Assembly: GCA_030544215.1 (NCBI GenBank)
Contig: JARZZO010000002.1
Coordinates: 22,443,395 to 22,507,394, forward strand
DNA length: 64,000 nt
DNA from: Zantedeschia hybrid cultivar
Lineage: Eukaryota; Streptophyta; Magnoliopsida; Alismatales; Araceae
Direction: 5' to 3'
This document shows positions 34,078 through 47,463 of the stretch, piece by piece (position 1 is the stretch's first letter; the number at the start of each line of letters is the position of its first letter). Below the pieces are notes generated by a model. That model was not told where the DNA came from. It did not search any database and saw only the letters and a list, made by a program, of their open reading frames with translations. The position numbers and the translations under genes are program-made.

Positions 34078-37000
34078 TTAAGATTCCATGTATTGAGAAG
34101 GTGGTGGGCTTGTTTTTGTCTTCTCGGGGCCTGCAGGCATAGGCAGCATCAGATTATATGATTAACAAACATTCACTCACAGATACATTCCAAGAGCAGT
34201 GCTATGAGGATTATAATTCTGAAAAGAGTTAAACTTGCTGCACCGGCAGCCGGTATTACACTGGCTGCCAGTGTTTTAACTAAAAAATTGTTTTATGATT
34301 TTTTTCAGGTGGACCCTACTATGCCTACATGACCGTCCAATCTAATCTCCAATCCGATGACCCAAAAAGAGATAAAAAACAAAAACAATGAGCCCAAATG
34401 AACAGTGGAAAAAGTGTTTTTCACTGTTCATTTGGGGTCAGTTTTCAATTTTTCATCTTCTTTTGGGTCATCCGATCTAATTGTACAGACATATAGGTCG
34501 CATTGGGGGCTATCTAAAAAAATTCAAAGAATAATTCTTTTAAATTAAAAACACTAGCAGCCGGTACACCGGCTGCCGGTGCAGCAAGTTTAACTCTTCT
34601 GAAAATGCAACCCAAATCTCAGCACCAGAGTAGAAATTTGAATCCAGAACATGTACCACGTATTCCACGAATCTCCACCTCTCGCCATTCTTGGACAAGT
34701 GCACAACAGCAACACATCAAATGAGAAAGGAAATCGTCGAAAAGACCACCCTGGAACCAAAGGGGCAGCGATGTTCAGAAAAGCTCACACAACTGATTCT
34801 GTTTTCTAAGTGAACTTTTGAAAAGGTTATACAAACTTTCCAATGACATCATCAAAGAAAATGTTAACTGGTATTTTCCTTAGTTCCAGGGCTCCTGATT
34901 ACAGTAGTTTCTTTGAGAGGGGCAGTCAAGAATATCTTTTAACTAATTGGTTTGCTTCTCTTTCGAGGGAAAAAGAAGAAACATGCATACCACCAGTGCT
35001 CAAAATCAATAGCATATCTGCCTCTTTAATCATACATAGTGTAAGATACCATTATTTAACAGGTAATGTGACAAAGAGGAGAAGAAAATTACCTTAATGT
35101 TCAGCGACCGACGCAGGTTTCTTCTAACAAAGCAGGTGTAACAGCAACAGGACAATACCAATGAATAAGCCATCAGGTCATTACATACTTCTGCTGAGGC
35201 TGATGATTGAAAACCAGGTAGACTATTAATAGCAGCCACATGTTAAATATGCAATCTATACATCTCAACTGAAGCAAACCCCTTAAATACTCAATTTTTA
35301 AGAAGCAAAACAAGAATTTCATAGAAAGCAAATGCAACTATTCTAGATCAAGAAGAACATGCCAAAAGGAACAGCTCTAGATTTTTTTTTAAAGCCACCT
35401 TTGTGGGTTATGAAAACAGTTCTGCGAAGAACACAGTCAAAATCCTTAAAGCAGCATTAGCATGGTACGCATATCCCATGGGCTTCTCTTATTATCTTGC
35501 TCAGAATAAAAAATCACACATGCATGCATGGTAAGGGTACCACAATGAGAGAAGTACTTTCATTGATATGAGCACAGCAATGCCAAATGCAAGGAATAAA
35601 GAAGGTATATGTGCTTTGGTCATAAAACCTTTAGGACACATTTTTAGGTAGGAAAATGAAAGATGATTTCTGGTATTTTCTCATAGCCTCACTCCAAAAA
35701 CACCATAGCCCCCTCCAAAGAAAGAAAAGAAAAAGAAAAAGAAAAACAGCAAAAAGAAAAGAAAAAGGAAAATGGCAATCACTATTTTCAGTAGTAGACA
35801 TACAAGAATGTTTTCTTCTTGTTTGTGCCTCAAACCTCATGAAGCCTCAGACGTTCAGTTTCTTATGGAAAATAGCTTCACTCATCATAAAGTTTATGTT
35901 TCAAACCTTCTTTCTTTTGTTGACTTATTTGACCCTTTTTTGTATTACTCCAGGTAAGATCACAAGGTTACAAGTTACAACATTTTAAGAAACAGCCGAA
36001 AGCCAGTGGCAAAGGGAAATATTTACTGCTCTGGAATATGGAAATATTTTCTATGTGAGGCCATGGAAATCAGTTGGTTCTTGGAAACAGTTAATTTCTC
36101 CTCCGGCTCCTTTCCCTTAATAAACAGTGAAGGGGCCCAAACCAGGGCCTTAAACTATTTTCATGAATCCACTCAGAATTCAATGGGAGTAGTCGGGATC
36201 TTGGCCCCATGCTACTGATAAGCCTAATAGTGTTTAATGATTATGGCATAAAACAATTCCTCAATTGGAAACTGAAGAGACCCTACTGCGGCAAATGAAA
36301 GAGTTAAAATGCAGGATTAGATAGCTGTCTATAAGAAAAGCCTAAATTCTTTATTACATAAATTATTGAATGGGAATCTCATTTTTCAAACAAAATGAAA
36401 CTGGATTATAGGTCTTAAGAATTTTCCGAGTCAGAGTTTAAGTTGTTGCCAAAAGGACAAAAAACAGACTGGGAATAATAGAGCTTACTGCTTGGGCATT
36501 AAGCATTGACTGTAGTAAAAGATTACATCCTTAGTTGTCATTTCGTGGCTGAAAATTCTGTCACAGATAAAATAAATAGCTGATCCAAGGAGTGACCAAC
36601 ATAACTTAGAACAAACATGTGTGAGGAGGGAACTGGGATGTAGAGTCTCAGAAGGATGTGAATATGTGGAATTTGGGCATATGGATTATTGCCAAGCTGG
36701 AACTGGTTTTTGACTCCTAAGTGTTGTGTACCAGATTTGTCTAGTTACATGGGAAATGCATTCTCTCGAAAGCAATTTGTGACCATTTTCAGGAAGCTCC
36801 AAATAGGTGTTCTGAGCTATAACACATAATCTATTTTCTAATTGTTCTAAAGCAAATGGTTAATGCCACATCACACATAAGATAAGAGATGACAAGACAA
36901 TGTAACATGAAGTGAGTGACAAAAAGGTGGAGCCTGCAGACGTATGAAATCAATTAGCTCTGCACAAATGTTTACCGAGAAGACCTCACAGATCTCATAT

Positions 37001-40000
37001 TTCTGAACAAAAAATAAGGTGCAAAGCCCCGAGCCCATCACCTCTGAGAACCAAGTATCAACCATACATTTCCACTCCCAAGAATCAACTGTTATCACTT
37101 GTGGATTATTTGATGATTGATTGCTGTCTACACCCCTAGTTTTAAGGCTTATTAATGGCATTGGACGTGGCAAATGGCAGTAGTGATTGGCAACAGACAT
37201 TGATAGTAACAGCAGAGGTGAGACGGCGGCAGCAAAGGGTTGATAGACAAGTACCATGGAGGTGGTGATGAACAACAAAGAAAGATGCTGGCAACAGAGG
37301 TATGGGCAGCAGGCAACATCAACAACTAAATGGCAGCAGTGGCAGCAGCCCACAGAGATGAGCGAAACAATAGCAAAGATAGCAGGCGATGGCATAGCAA
37401 CAGAGTAGCAACTTTCCACCAGTGACCAGCAACAAATGACGAGCAAAAGAGCAATGATGGCGCCAAAGCAAAAATGTGCATGTTAAATATCATCACAGAG
37501 GAAATATTTCAAACTACTTTTTATTTATCCATTCACAAAATCCTGTAGGAGAGTCCATGGATTCAAGGTTCACCAACTTGGGGATCTGTATCGGATTGTA
37601 TCTTTTCAAATACAAGTCGGACCCAATCCAACTCAGGCTAATTGGCACGAGTCAAGACAATGAATTTGTTAAAGGGAATGAGTTGTAGCCATATTTTAGA
37701 GAAATGTACCCTATTAATTGATATAAAAAGTGTAATTTACTTATCAAATGGGAAAAACTCAATTTAGAACAACCCATTATACATGTATGAGTTGATACAA
37801 TCTGTTCCAACTCGGTGTGTGCCATAGGATCGGACTCGCCCAGATACGAGTTGACTTGTATGAGTCAGCACGATATGGCAAACCATGCATGGATTTTAGA
37901 ACTTTGGTGTATAATATGTTAGTCACAAAACCATCTTCTTTTTTTTGCGGGATGGGGTTGGAGACGAGAATAGTATTTTCAGATCAATCTTCAATCATTT
38001 ATGACCATGGTTCATTTTGAAATCATCAAATCTATGCATGTATACACAAGAACCACCCATAGCATGATCGATCAATCTTGTAATGCTAACATTCATCCTT
38101 CACCCACCTCCTAGCCACACAAAATAAGGATATTTGGTAGAAAATCAGTCAAAATGTAGCCTCCTTGATTATCTAGTTTTCTTATTTGAAAAACAACAAT
38201 CTATCACACTTGAATTTTGCTATTAAGTTTATAATCATTTGTATGAAGACTCACAAGATATAACTCATACTTTCCATAGAGTTGGGTCAAAGCTGAACCT
38301 GCATGCCTAGTTAAGGGCTAGTGGATGAGGTTAACAAAATTCCAACTGGACTCATCTAGTTAAAGAAACATGCTTGAACAAAAAATTGAGACTCATTTAA
38401 CAAATGAGACAAGCTTGAACACAGGTACGCTCGGTTCGATTATGTTCACGGACATGTTTATACTCATTTAATAGTTTACCCAATTATTTAATAGGAAATT
38501 TAGATTTCATTTATATATTATTTAACACCTCAATATATATACAAAGATAAGGAGCAAGTGTATCTTTAGACACATTTAATAGCATGAATAATAAAAGAGC
38601 CAAGCTCATGAAACATTTAAAGAGCTTGGGCTCAGCTCAAATTTGACTTGATTGTTAAACGAATCGAACTCAAGCAGAGCAAAGTTTGGCTCATTTAAAA
38701 AAACTCAGCTTGAATTTGGTTCAATTATTTGGAATAGGCTTGATGACAAGGCCTTGACAACTTGCTGGCTATGTGCCCCTTTTCTCAGGCAGCAAGGAAT
38801 GCTCTTTTTACTAGGATGCAGCTTTGATGGACACCCCCCCCCCCCCCAACGTGGTGGAGCTGATACTAGGTGGCAAAGATTTTGGAGCCTTCAGATTGAA
38901 TAGGGGAGTTTAAGGATTGGTATTGCATGGTACTATTTAGGTATTTAGGTCATATGAGGTGAAGAATTGAATTTATGCATCTTTCATGGCAAAAGCAGAA
39001 CATAGGAGCAAGTGTGTCATTTATTTGTGATCAAGTCAAGTTAGGGAGTAGGCTGCTAGTTTAGGGGGACAGAGTTGTAGCCTTTCCTCTCTTTTGAGTC
39101 CGCTTTGTTCATAACAAGTAACTTGGTGTGGTTTTTGTTATATGGGGTTTTTCCTTCAGTTTTTTTTTTAATAATGGGATGTTCCTTTATTTATTCATTT
39201 ATTTACTTTTTTTTGGGGCGGGGGGGGGGGGAGGGGGGGTTTGTGCAGTCAGAGGCTAACTTTCAGGGGGATATGGATGTATACTTTTCTTCTTTTATTT
39301 AATGAATACATGGCATCAACCATTTGGTTAGAAAAAGGAAAACCTGAGCTTGAATAGAGCAAAATCAGCTTGGATCTGCTTGTTTATCCCCCCCCCCACC
39401 CCCCAGCCTTTCCTCTCTTTTGAGTCTGCTTTGTTCATAACAAGTAACTTGGTGTGGTTTTTGTTATATGGGGTTTTTCCTTCGGGTTTTTTTTTAATAA
39501 TGGGATGTTCCTTTATTTATTCATTTATTTACTTTTTTTGGGGGGTTGGGGGGGGGTGTCAGGGGGATATGGATGTATACATTTCTTCGTTTATTTAATG
39601 AATGCATGGCATCAACCATTTGGTTAGAAAAAGGAAAACCCGAGCTTGAATAGAGCAAAATCAGCTTGGCTTGGATATGCTTGTTTATGCCCCCCCCCCC
39701 CCCCCCCCATGGATGGCAGTACTGGCCGATACCGGTACGTACCGGTATCGGCCGGCACCGGTACCGTGGGTACCGACCGGTACCGGGCCGGTACCGGACT
39801 GGTTTTGGGCCGGTACCGGTACCCACCGATACCGGTACCGGTACTGCCATCCTTCCCCCCCCCCCCCCACACACACACGGCTATACACATGGTTCGCCAT
39901 ACCGGATCGGATTGTGGCGACTAGGGCGACTCATAGCGTATCATGGCAAACCCGAGCCTGTGCGAGTCGTTCATGTGACTAGGTCGAGATCGTGGCGACT

Positions 40001-43000
40001 CATACCGGATCATGGGAGATCTGAGTTGGGCCGACTCTTCCAGTCAGCGAACCTTGGCTACACATTGTGATTGGCATGCTCTCTAGTATAAATTTTCATG
40101 CGGAGCACCATTTTATAGTTGAACTTCTTGTCCTTCTAGAAAGGTAGTACTTTTTTGGACCAATTTTCAAAATTTCTACCTTCAAGAGGAATACATGATT
40201 CACAAAAATCATGATTACTGAGATGAGGATGCTCAGGTGGACCGTCAAAATCACTCTTAAAAGACAATGTCAACAGTTACAAATTCAAGATGGACTTGGA
40301 ACGGCAGTGACTGACTTAAAAATCTGAGATACTTGACTGAGATGATTTGAACATGTCTGATATACAGATTGGTTCTTCATATAATTAGGATCACAACTGT
40401 GGGACAAAAAGAGAGGGCGTCCTAGGAAAAGTAATTTGATTTAGTCTAAAAATTTTAGTCTAAAGTAATTAGAGAGACACCATGCCCGAGATCAAACTCG
40501 GTTGGCAATTGGCAAAAGATTTAAGCTGTAGATCCTAACTTTCAGGCCTAGGATTACATTACATTGCCATTTCTTGATCCTCAATTCCAGATTTTTCAGT
40601 TCAGATTATTATGTATGTGCTATTACAGTTTACTTTGGCTTTTGAATCTATTCTTATGATACAGGTGATTTCCTGGGTAACATTTGACATGCTTTCTTTG
40701 TCATATACATATGAGTGCTATTCACAGATTTCACTATGTAAATTCATCCACGGTGTTTCTATTTTATATGTAATTTCAACACCTATACACATATTTTTTA
40801 TAACTTATACCTTGTTTTTGATGATTAATTTATGACATTCTTAAACGTACACCTTTTATACTCATCAATAGGGACCACTATCAGTCAACTACCTCACCTA
40901 GGACTTTGCATACTCTCATGCCCATCAGCTTATATATATCAGGGTCCTGGTATGGCAAATGTGGTTTGTGGCCATGTGAATAGTTGGGAAGAAAGACAAC
41001 TCTCTGGGATTTGGTCTTCAAGTCATAAACTGAAACTCATTTTGATGGGGAAGGCTTGATGCTCAACAAATCTTGATCCACAGCTATCTTTAAACAATAA
41101 GAAAGGCCATGCTTCCTTTTGATTTCATCAAGATTATTATAGATATTGTGATAAACATCAGCTGCATAATTGTAAGAAGGAAACAGAAATGATCAAAAGA
41201 GCATTCAACAAAGGCTACAGCACAGGAGAAAGAATGAAATTATGTTTTTTTTTTGATAATCTGGAAAAGGTTCTCTTAAGACAATATCTAATGTATGTGA
41301 TACTTACAAATGGGTCTATTTTTGGCTATAGATGCTATCCTAGAGAATGTTCCACATGGATAGAAAAATGTCTTCATGCCTGCAAGCAAGTTGTTAACAA
41401 TATTAAGAATAGTGCAAGAACAAGACACCAAAAATAATCATCCACAAGGGAAATCTTGGCTATCTGGAGTACAGTTAAGAATCAAGGCCGATGATAAAAG
41501 AAAAACAATGAACCCCTTGCATACCTGATACATAAAAAGGTCACTGTATGCCATGTGAAAAGTTAACATAAATCTAATGGTGGTGTAAACATCACCGTTG
41601 TGCATTTCAACTAGTTGGCTGACAAAACCAAACGTATGGCTGGATCGTTCTCATGTTGAAATTTAGATAAGAACCTCACATTTCTCATGACAAACCGAGA
41701 TCCATGGTATAAAGCCATACACAACCAAGAAGAATCTTTCATTCATATGTTAACCCTTGTTTTGTTTGATTACAGAATTGTCAACACAGCCATAGTTTGC
41801 TATGACAACAGAATGTTAAACGAATCAGCTGACAACATCCATGATAACTGAAGAATATCTGGAAATAATCACATGTAGAGTTTTCTTGCCGTGTTTGGAA
41901 GTTCTTAGGATTTAGATTAAATGAAAGCTTGTATAGAAATGATAATATAAACTTGACTGTGAGAATGCTTTTGACCAGGAAGTCACCAAAATGTTTTGGC
42001 CAAATTCTACTTGAATAAGTTCACTTCTATCCGGTTAAATTGATGATTCAGGATACTACTTTCACAACCATGTCAAGAGTAAGAAGACTGCTGCCAGGAA
42101 ACAAAAAAAGTGTATCAGCTGAAATACAGGAACGGAAATGCTTTAAATACAATATGATACTTGATGCTGACATTATTGATCAAAATATGAGCCTATACAG
42201 CTAATTAGTAGCCTTGTGCAGACATGAAGAGTACATATCTCACATCGTATCGAGAAGCAGTGTTCTTCTGTGGCATTGTTATACAAACAGCTAAAGCCTT
42301 CTCTTAGACCTGCTTATATAGTTTCAAGAGAGTTAAGTTTCAGTGTGATTCCTCTCTTTGTTATCCACGCACACATTTATATGGAATATTGTGGATTCAC
42401 AGCATCCATTTCAAAGCTGGAGACACATGAAAATAAACAAAGGTGTCTGGAAAATGATATCAAAACAAACCATTAAAGTAAAGGAACATAGACCATTAAA
42501 GGTAGAAAAGAAACATAGTTTCAGGAAACAAATTAAAAAACAAATGAAACTCGCATCTATATTTGTCCTACATATCAAATGGGACATGACAATATACTCT
42601 TAGAATAATTTAGTGTCAGATTTTATGTCCGAACTTACATAAGTAAGGTTCTGAACAACAATCCAGTAAATCTGTGTGCCATTCTTCATGTCGGAATGAA
42701 CCTGTTGTTGAGATTAGATCATGTCCTGATCGTACCGGAGAAGCATAACTGCATAAAGAACACATCAAAGAACACGTAAAGCATTGCAATCAAGTTTCTC
42801 ATGACATGTGCATCATGAAGAACACATTGACATGCTAGATGTTAGCATCTTGAGAAACATACCATTTGCCATGGTTGTGTTCTTTAATGTTCTCTTCACT
42901 TTGATTATGCTTCTCTACTTTTGTGTTCCTGGGCTGAGAATTCTTCTCCGGCAGAGAACTTGCCATGGTTTCTGTTACCCCAAGCAAACGCTGAATAACT

Positions 43001-44789
43001 TCACACTGACCGACATCCATTTTAGCTTGTGATCTTTGTAGTTCTAACTGGAGTTTTTCATTTTCTTTCTGAAGGGCTTTATCAAGTGGCAAGTTTGGAT
43101 ACGAACAAGAAATGGACTTTTTGAGCACTGTTGCATCATTTTGTGAAGGATCACCATTTAATATGGCATCTTGCACCTTTCTGTCTTCTTCATCCAAAGT
43201 ATACTCACGTTGGTCCTTCTCAATATAGTCCAGCCTTTCCTGCCAAACAGGTACACAGAAAACAGTTCATATTCAGGAAAAGAGAAAGCCATAGTAGACA
43301 TGAAATGTACCCAGCCTGAAACAAACGAGCATTGATAACCCTTTCAGGTTTGAGACAAGAAAGAAGCAAAATAGTCAGCTGCAGTAAGAATCAACAGAGA
43401 AAGTTGCCTCTCTTTTTTCCTTAATTATTATGTCAACCAGGTGAAGGGCATTAAACTTGTTGTGCTAAAGTAGACATCTAAAATCAGAGCAATCACCAAA
43501 CAGAAAACTTCAATAATGGATTCTAAAGCAGTTGGACTACTCAGCAACCACAACTGATTTTAAGTGACAAATGTTAATGCATAGAAAATGATCTCTTGAA
43601 ATTTCCAATGAAGATTAAGCGGACGTATCATAATGTTACCGCAGAGTAAAGGAAGCATCTTCAACAAGTGTTGTGACAGTCCTTGGAGGTTATCTTTAAA
43701 TGGGCAGGGTTTTTAATTAGCTTCTTGCCGTTATCCACTTGGAAAAACCATGTCTCGTTAAACGTGTGTACTGTTCCACAGTCAGAAAACCTCATTTCCC
43801 CCTTTGACTGACTCAACATACATTTGATTTAATATTGATTCAGTATCCCTGATTTCCTGAAACCTTTACTGCCCAAAACAAATTTCAAGTAACTTCTTCC
43901 TTGGTGTGTATCTATGGTAAACAATGGTCTCACAGCAACACACTAGCTCGTCTGAGCCCAGACATGGAAATAACCATGGATCAAACTCTGAGACTTCAAA
44001 ACAGACCGTGGAGCAGATGCCAAACTCTTAGCCTGAAGTCCGACAAAGCAGACGTCATAGTTCCAGCGACAATGTACCCACAGCAAAGGAAAACCCCGCC
44101 CGTCGGAAAAAGCGGAAACAATTATACCTGAAGAATAAGACCCAAAGATTACATTTTGAAAAAAAAAACACCAGATTCCGGATCCCCCGTCAGCAAAGCT
44201 ACTTCCTATCAGCCGCATGTCACATTTCGTCATCATAGCTATTTCGTTTAAGCAAGAATATACCACAAAGGTCATACCGAGCCCATCATGAGAAACCGGG
44301 CATGACAAAACACTCGTAAAACTCTAATTTTTATACTATAAAACAGAAGTGGCAGATTGAAAGAAAAAATATATATACCCTAACTCTGGCGTTGTCGACA
44401 AGCGTAATAAGAGGCACAAGACGTAGGTAGCGGTCGATCTCCGTCTGGGCCTTCCTGAACTGGTAGACGATGTTCCACCCCATGGCCAGGAGGTACAGGT
44501 AGCTGCGGTCCTGGCAGCTGTTCACCAGGATATACGACCTTCTCAACGCGTCCTCCAGCTGCTCCAGCGGCTCCCGCGTCTCCGGGTACTTCTTCAGCTC
44601 CGAGATCTTGAGCTGCTCCAGCAGGTTCCCGATTAGTTTTAGGTGCTGGGCGAACTGGCGGCAGTTCTTCTTGTGCATGCGCGCCGTGTTGGCGGCCTGC
44701 ACGATCATCCCGATCAGGCGGACCGCGTCGACGCCCATCAGCTGGCCGACGTTCCCGATATCGCCCACCTGATCCCATGTGGACGCCAT
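34078..44789 (-). CDS. MCA1: MCA / CNR13-type mechanosensitive calcium-uptake protein (PLAC8 domain)
   Basis: Seven exons: 44789-44379, 43239-42863, 42748-42639, 41379-41308, 35199-35093, 34750-34657, 34130-34078; all GT-AG with matching phases; 407 aa, close to known MCA proteins. Residues 1-137 form the conserved N-terminal region (MASTWDQVGDIGNVGQLMGV, KKNCRQFAQHLKLIGNLLEQ). An acidic EF-hand-like stretch (YTLDEEDRKVQD) and a coiled coil (ALQKENEKLQLELQRSQ) follow. The C-terminal PLAC8 region is Cys-rich (LDCCSEP, KTFFYPCGTFSRIA, VLSCCCYTC, HLMCCCCALVQEWREVE). MCA proteins sit in the plasma membrane and promote Ca2+ entry on stretch; the maize relative CNR13 affects cell number. MCA1 versus MCA2 naming is uncertain in monocots. 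Intron 4 is about 6.1 kb and packed with repeats. Confidence 0.93.
34226..34596. mobile_element. Foldback MITE with 9-bp target duplication (Mutator-like)
   Basis: Identical TTCTGAAAA flanks at 34217-34225 and 34597-34605. Inverted ends start GAGTTAAACTTGCTGCACCG and extend about 30 bases through GCAGCCGGT; the right end is matching but slightly longer. The middle folds too (ATGAACAGTG..AAAAAGTG against TTTCACTGTTCAT). The 9-bp duplication points to the Mutator superfamily. It lies in the last MCA intron. No coding sequence. Confidence 0.85.
38300..38760. repeat. Diverged interspersed repeat in MCA intron 4
   Basis: Phrases such as GGCTCATTTAA, AGCTTGAA and CGAATCGAACTCAAG recur here and at about 62.1-63.0 kb, suggesting one old family of short DNA elements. 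Boundaries could not be set. Confidence 0.35.
39081..39700. repeat. Tandem duplication, period about 326 bp, with poly-C/poly-G tracts
   Basis: The unit beginning CCTTTCCTCTCTTTTGAGTC starts at 39081 and 39407 and includes ATGGATGTATAC and ATTTGGTTAGAAAAAGG in both copies. Each unit contains a G-run (near 39220 and 39541) and ends in a C-run (near 39390 and 39690). The copies are very similar outside the homopolymers, so the duplication is recent. Open frames here merely translate it. Confidence 0.85.
39708..39854. mobile_element. Small hAT-type MITE built of GGTACC-rich sequence
   Basis: Ends are CATGGATGGCAGTACTGG and, reverse-complemented, AAGGATGGCAGTACCGG. It is inserted in a poly-C tract, so C-runs on both sides would be its duplication. 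The interior is almost entirely TACCGGTA/CCGATACCGG-type palindromic units. Relatives are at 60637-60755 and 63971-64000. The overlapping open frames on both strands (39521-40070) are by-products. Confidence 0.75.
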
Positions 44790-46050
44790 TTCGTCCCCCC
44801 TCACCAACGATCCTCGCAAGAACTACGGACCAGCAAACAGATATGTTCCTATATATATGTAGGTAGAACTATAATCCAGAGATATCAGCAGCGCAACGAC
44901 TGTGTTCAACAAATCTGCAGAAATTTCGAGCCAAAACTCCTCCGACGACGATCAGAGATGTTACGGAGTACAAAGAACGCACCGATGCGATTTCTTCCTC
45001 TGGAGATGATCGCAGAGGGGAAACCACACTATTCCGGAGGAAAAAATTAGCAACAAAACCGGCGATTTCGATCTTTCTCTTCTTTCTATCCTCCTCCGCG
45101 GTCCCTTTTTCTCACATATTAACCATCTTCGAAGCTTCCCACTACAGAGATGAGAGATTCCAAAACCTGAGAGAACAAACACCGACCAAGAGGGAAAACC
45201 CAGACGAAACCGCCGCCGACCCCCAAGATCTGCTCCAGCCCCTGTAGGCTAGAAACCCACGAGCATTGCTGCTCTCCACACCAAGAATTGGAAGAACGAG
45301 GCGGGAAGGAGCTCCAGATAACCGTTAATACTTCCCGCCCGCGAAAACCGCGAAAAAATCGGAAGGGAGCTCTTGGCGGGAGCCCGGCAACGCACCAACC
45401 CAGGAAGTGAATGTGGCGCGTCCGCAACCCCTCGCAGCCTGCCGTCGAGAGCTTCCGAAATGGCGGTCCCCGGACCTCACAGCACGCCCCCTCTCCCTCT
45501 TAATCACGTCCCGCGCGGTTGCTCCCACTCCTCGTAAACCTCATTTCCCGTGCAAATGGTGAAATGTGGCTAACGATGATACGGGATTGGAAGAGGACAG
45601 CGAGGGGGGAGCAGCTTGGGGCAGGGCATGGCTTTGCGTGAAGGGGGGGCTCCTCCTGGTCGTGTCGTGGGTTTCTGGAGTAAGAGAGGGGATTCTTCTT
45701 CCCCTGCTGCAAGCTAGTGCTCGCTATCTCGCCATCTCTTGGCTGTGTCCTGTTTGTAGTGGAGGGCTTTTTGGAGGGGAGGGGCTTGTGCGACGAGGAA
45801 AGGCGGGCGCTTTGGGGTCTCTGCCTGCGCTGCGCGTACTGCGAGTCTACTGCTTGCTGCGGCACGAGCAGTTGGGGTGAGGAGAGGGAGGGAGAATGTG
45901 GTGGTAGCCTGGTGGGAGAAGGCGACAGAGGTGGCAGGCGGCGTATTATGGCCACCCTGGCCCGAAAGTCTTGGGCATATTACGGTTTGACACGAATTTG
46001 CTAAAGGTGTCGCGTGCTTCGCTAGTGGGGCTGCCACCTTGTGTTTCTTA
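44790..46050 (-). promoter_or_regulatory. Leader and promoter region of MCA
   Basis: Upstream of the ATG at 44789 the minus strand runs through a moderately GC-rich leader to about 45.2 kb, then a strongly GC-rich zone to about 45.95 kb. GC-driven open frames exist on both strands (45500-45955, 45566-45880) without recognisable products. A leader intron is possible; no convincing TATA was found. Confidence 0.4.
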
Positions 46051-47463
46051 GTAGTTCTTGTTACACTAATTCTTGCACGACCAGTGTAATAGATTAAAAA
46101 AGAGTATTTTTTTTATTTTTTAAATGGACTCCGAGACACTTTACATTATGTCCAGGTCGATTTCTATTTGGATAATTTAACATTTATGAAAAATCAAAAA
46201 AAATTATTGAGCTCGATCTATTATAGATATTTTTTTACTACTCATTAGGACTTCATTTTCTATTCTTCAATTTTTTTATGTATTCTGTAAAAATATCTTA
46301 GTTACATCTATACTTCTAACTCTTATATGTTATTTTTAATATCCTAAAATCTCTAAACTATCCGTCAACATGCTATTAAATCAAGCTTAAAGATTTTACA
46401 TATAAATTTCTAAATTCACTAATATCTTGTATATATACTTTTAAACTCACTAGAATTTTACATATGTCTTAAAGTTCACCTTGTTTTGACGGAAAGACAT
46501 AACTATGACATTTCTAAAATTTTAAGGGTATCTAAAATAATGTGTAGGAATTGAAAATCTAGATACAAATACAATATTTGTTAGGAACATAGATATAAAA
46601 GTCTCCTTTTTTCCTACAAGATTTGCGTTGTAAGTTTGATGAGCTGGTTAGTGGAAGTCCCGATTCCGGAGTCTGCAGGATTTGCGCAGAGGACCGCTCG
46701 TCCCGCTAGCGTCATTAGTGACACAAACCGGCCCCGCAAGGCCGCAGATCATGTGACGAGAGAAAGCGGTCAAAAACATATGATGGCAACCAGCAAGCCC
46801 ACAACAAATCCGCCCCCTGATGGTATCGTCGGAACCCCACTCCGAGGGATCACCGATCACTCGTCTCTTGATGGTCATCAGACGTTTCATGCAGCATTTT
46901 CTTTTGTGCGTCTCACGGTTTTATGACTACATTATTGCCTTTGATGGCTTAAAAACATTCAACTAAAAACCTTTTGGTCACTAACCATCCCACGGATCCA
47001 ATCATATTTATGATTTAATATTTCAGCGACAAAATTTCTCCATCTGCCACTGGTCATAATTAATTGACACCAAGCGGAACAGCTTTCTACGTAGAAGATA
47101 AGATGGATGCCGGCGTCGTCACCTTGGGCCTTGGCGTGCGGGCGTGGTCGTCGCCAAGATAACAGGAGTAACGTGGGCGAGCGGGCACCTCCCCAGCCCA
47201 CGCCCGCATGCGCCCGGGATTCCACCGAACGTTTGCTATGTACGCACATGGATGGACAAACCACTCACTGTCACGCCTGGGTGATGTGTGGCGGAGCTCA
47301 ACAAGATTAACTAATTTCGTTAGAGAAGAGAGAACATAGTGGCGGTCACTTTTGATGTGATACGCTAACATCGTGGACACCTTGATGAAGTTACATGATC
47401 CCAAAGTTTGATTTCAAGTGGCCACGATTTTTTTTTCGAAAAATAATCACATAAAATATATAT
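46051..47463. other. Spacer, nothing recognised
   Basis: AT-rich to 46.6 kb, then mixed composition. Short frames at 46636-46926 and 46959-47404 have no family resemblance. Confidence 0.4.

Noticed and set aside
39521..40070. Several overlapping frames rich in Arg-Tyr or Gly-Thr on both strands
   Set aside because: They arise from the palindromic MITE and poly-C tracts; all frames of a GGTACC-type repeat stay open.
45500..45955. 151-aa minus frame upstream of MCA
   Set aside because: Composition-driven, Pro/Ser/Arg-rich, with no motif and an opposing frame; more likely promoter or leader.
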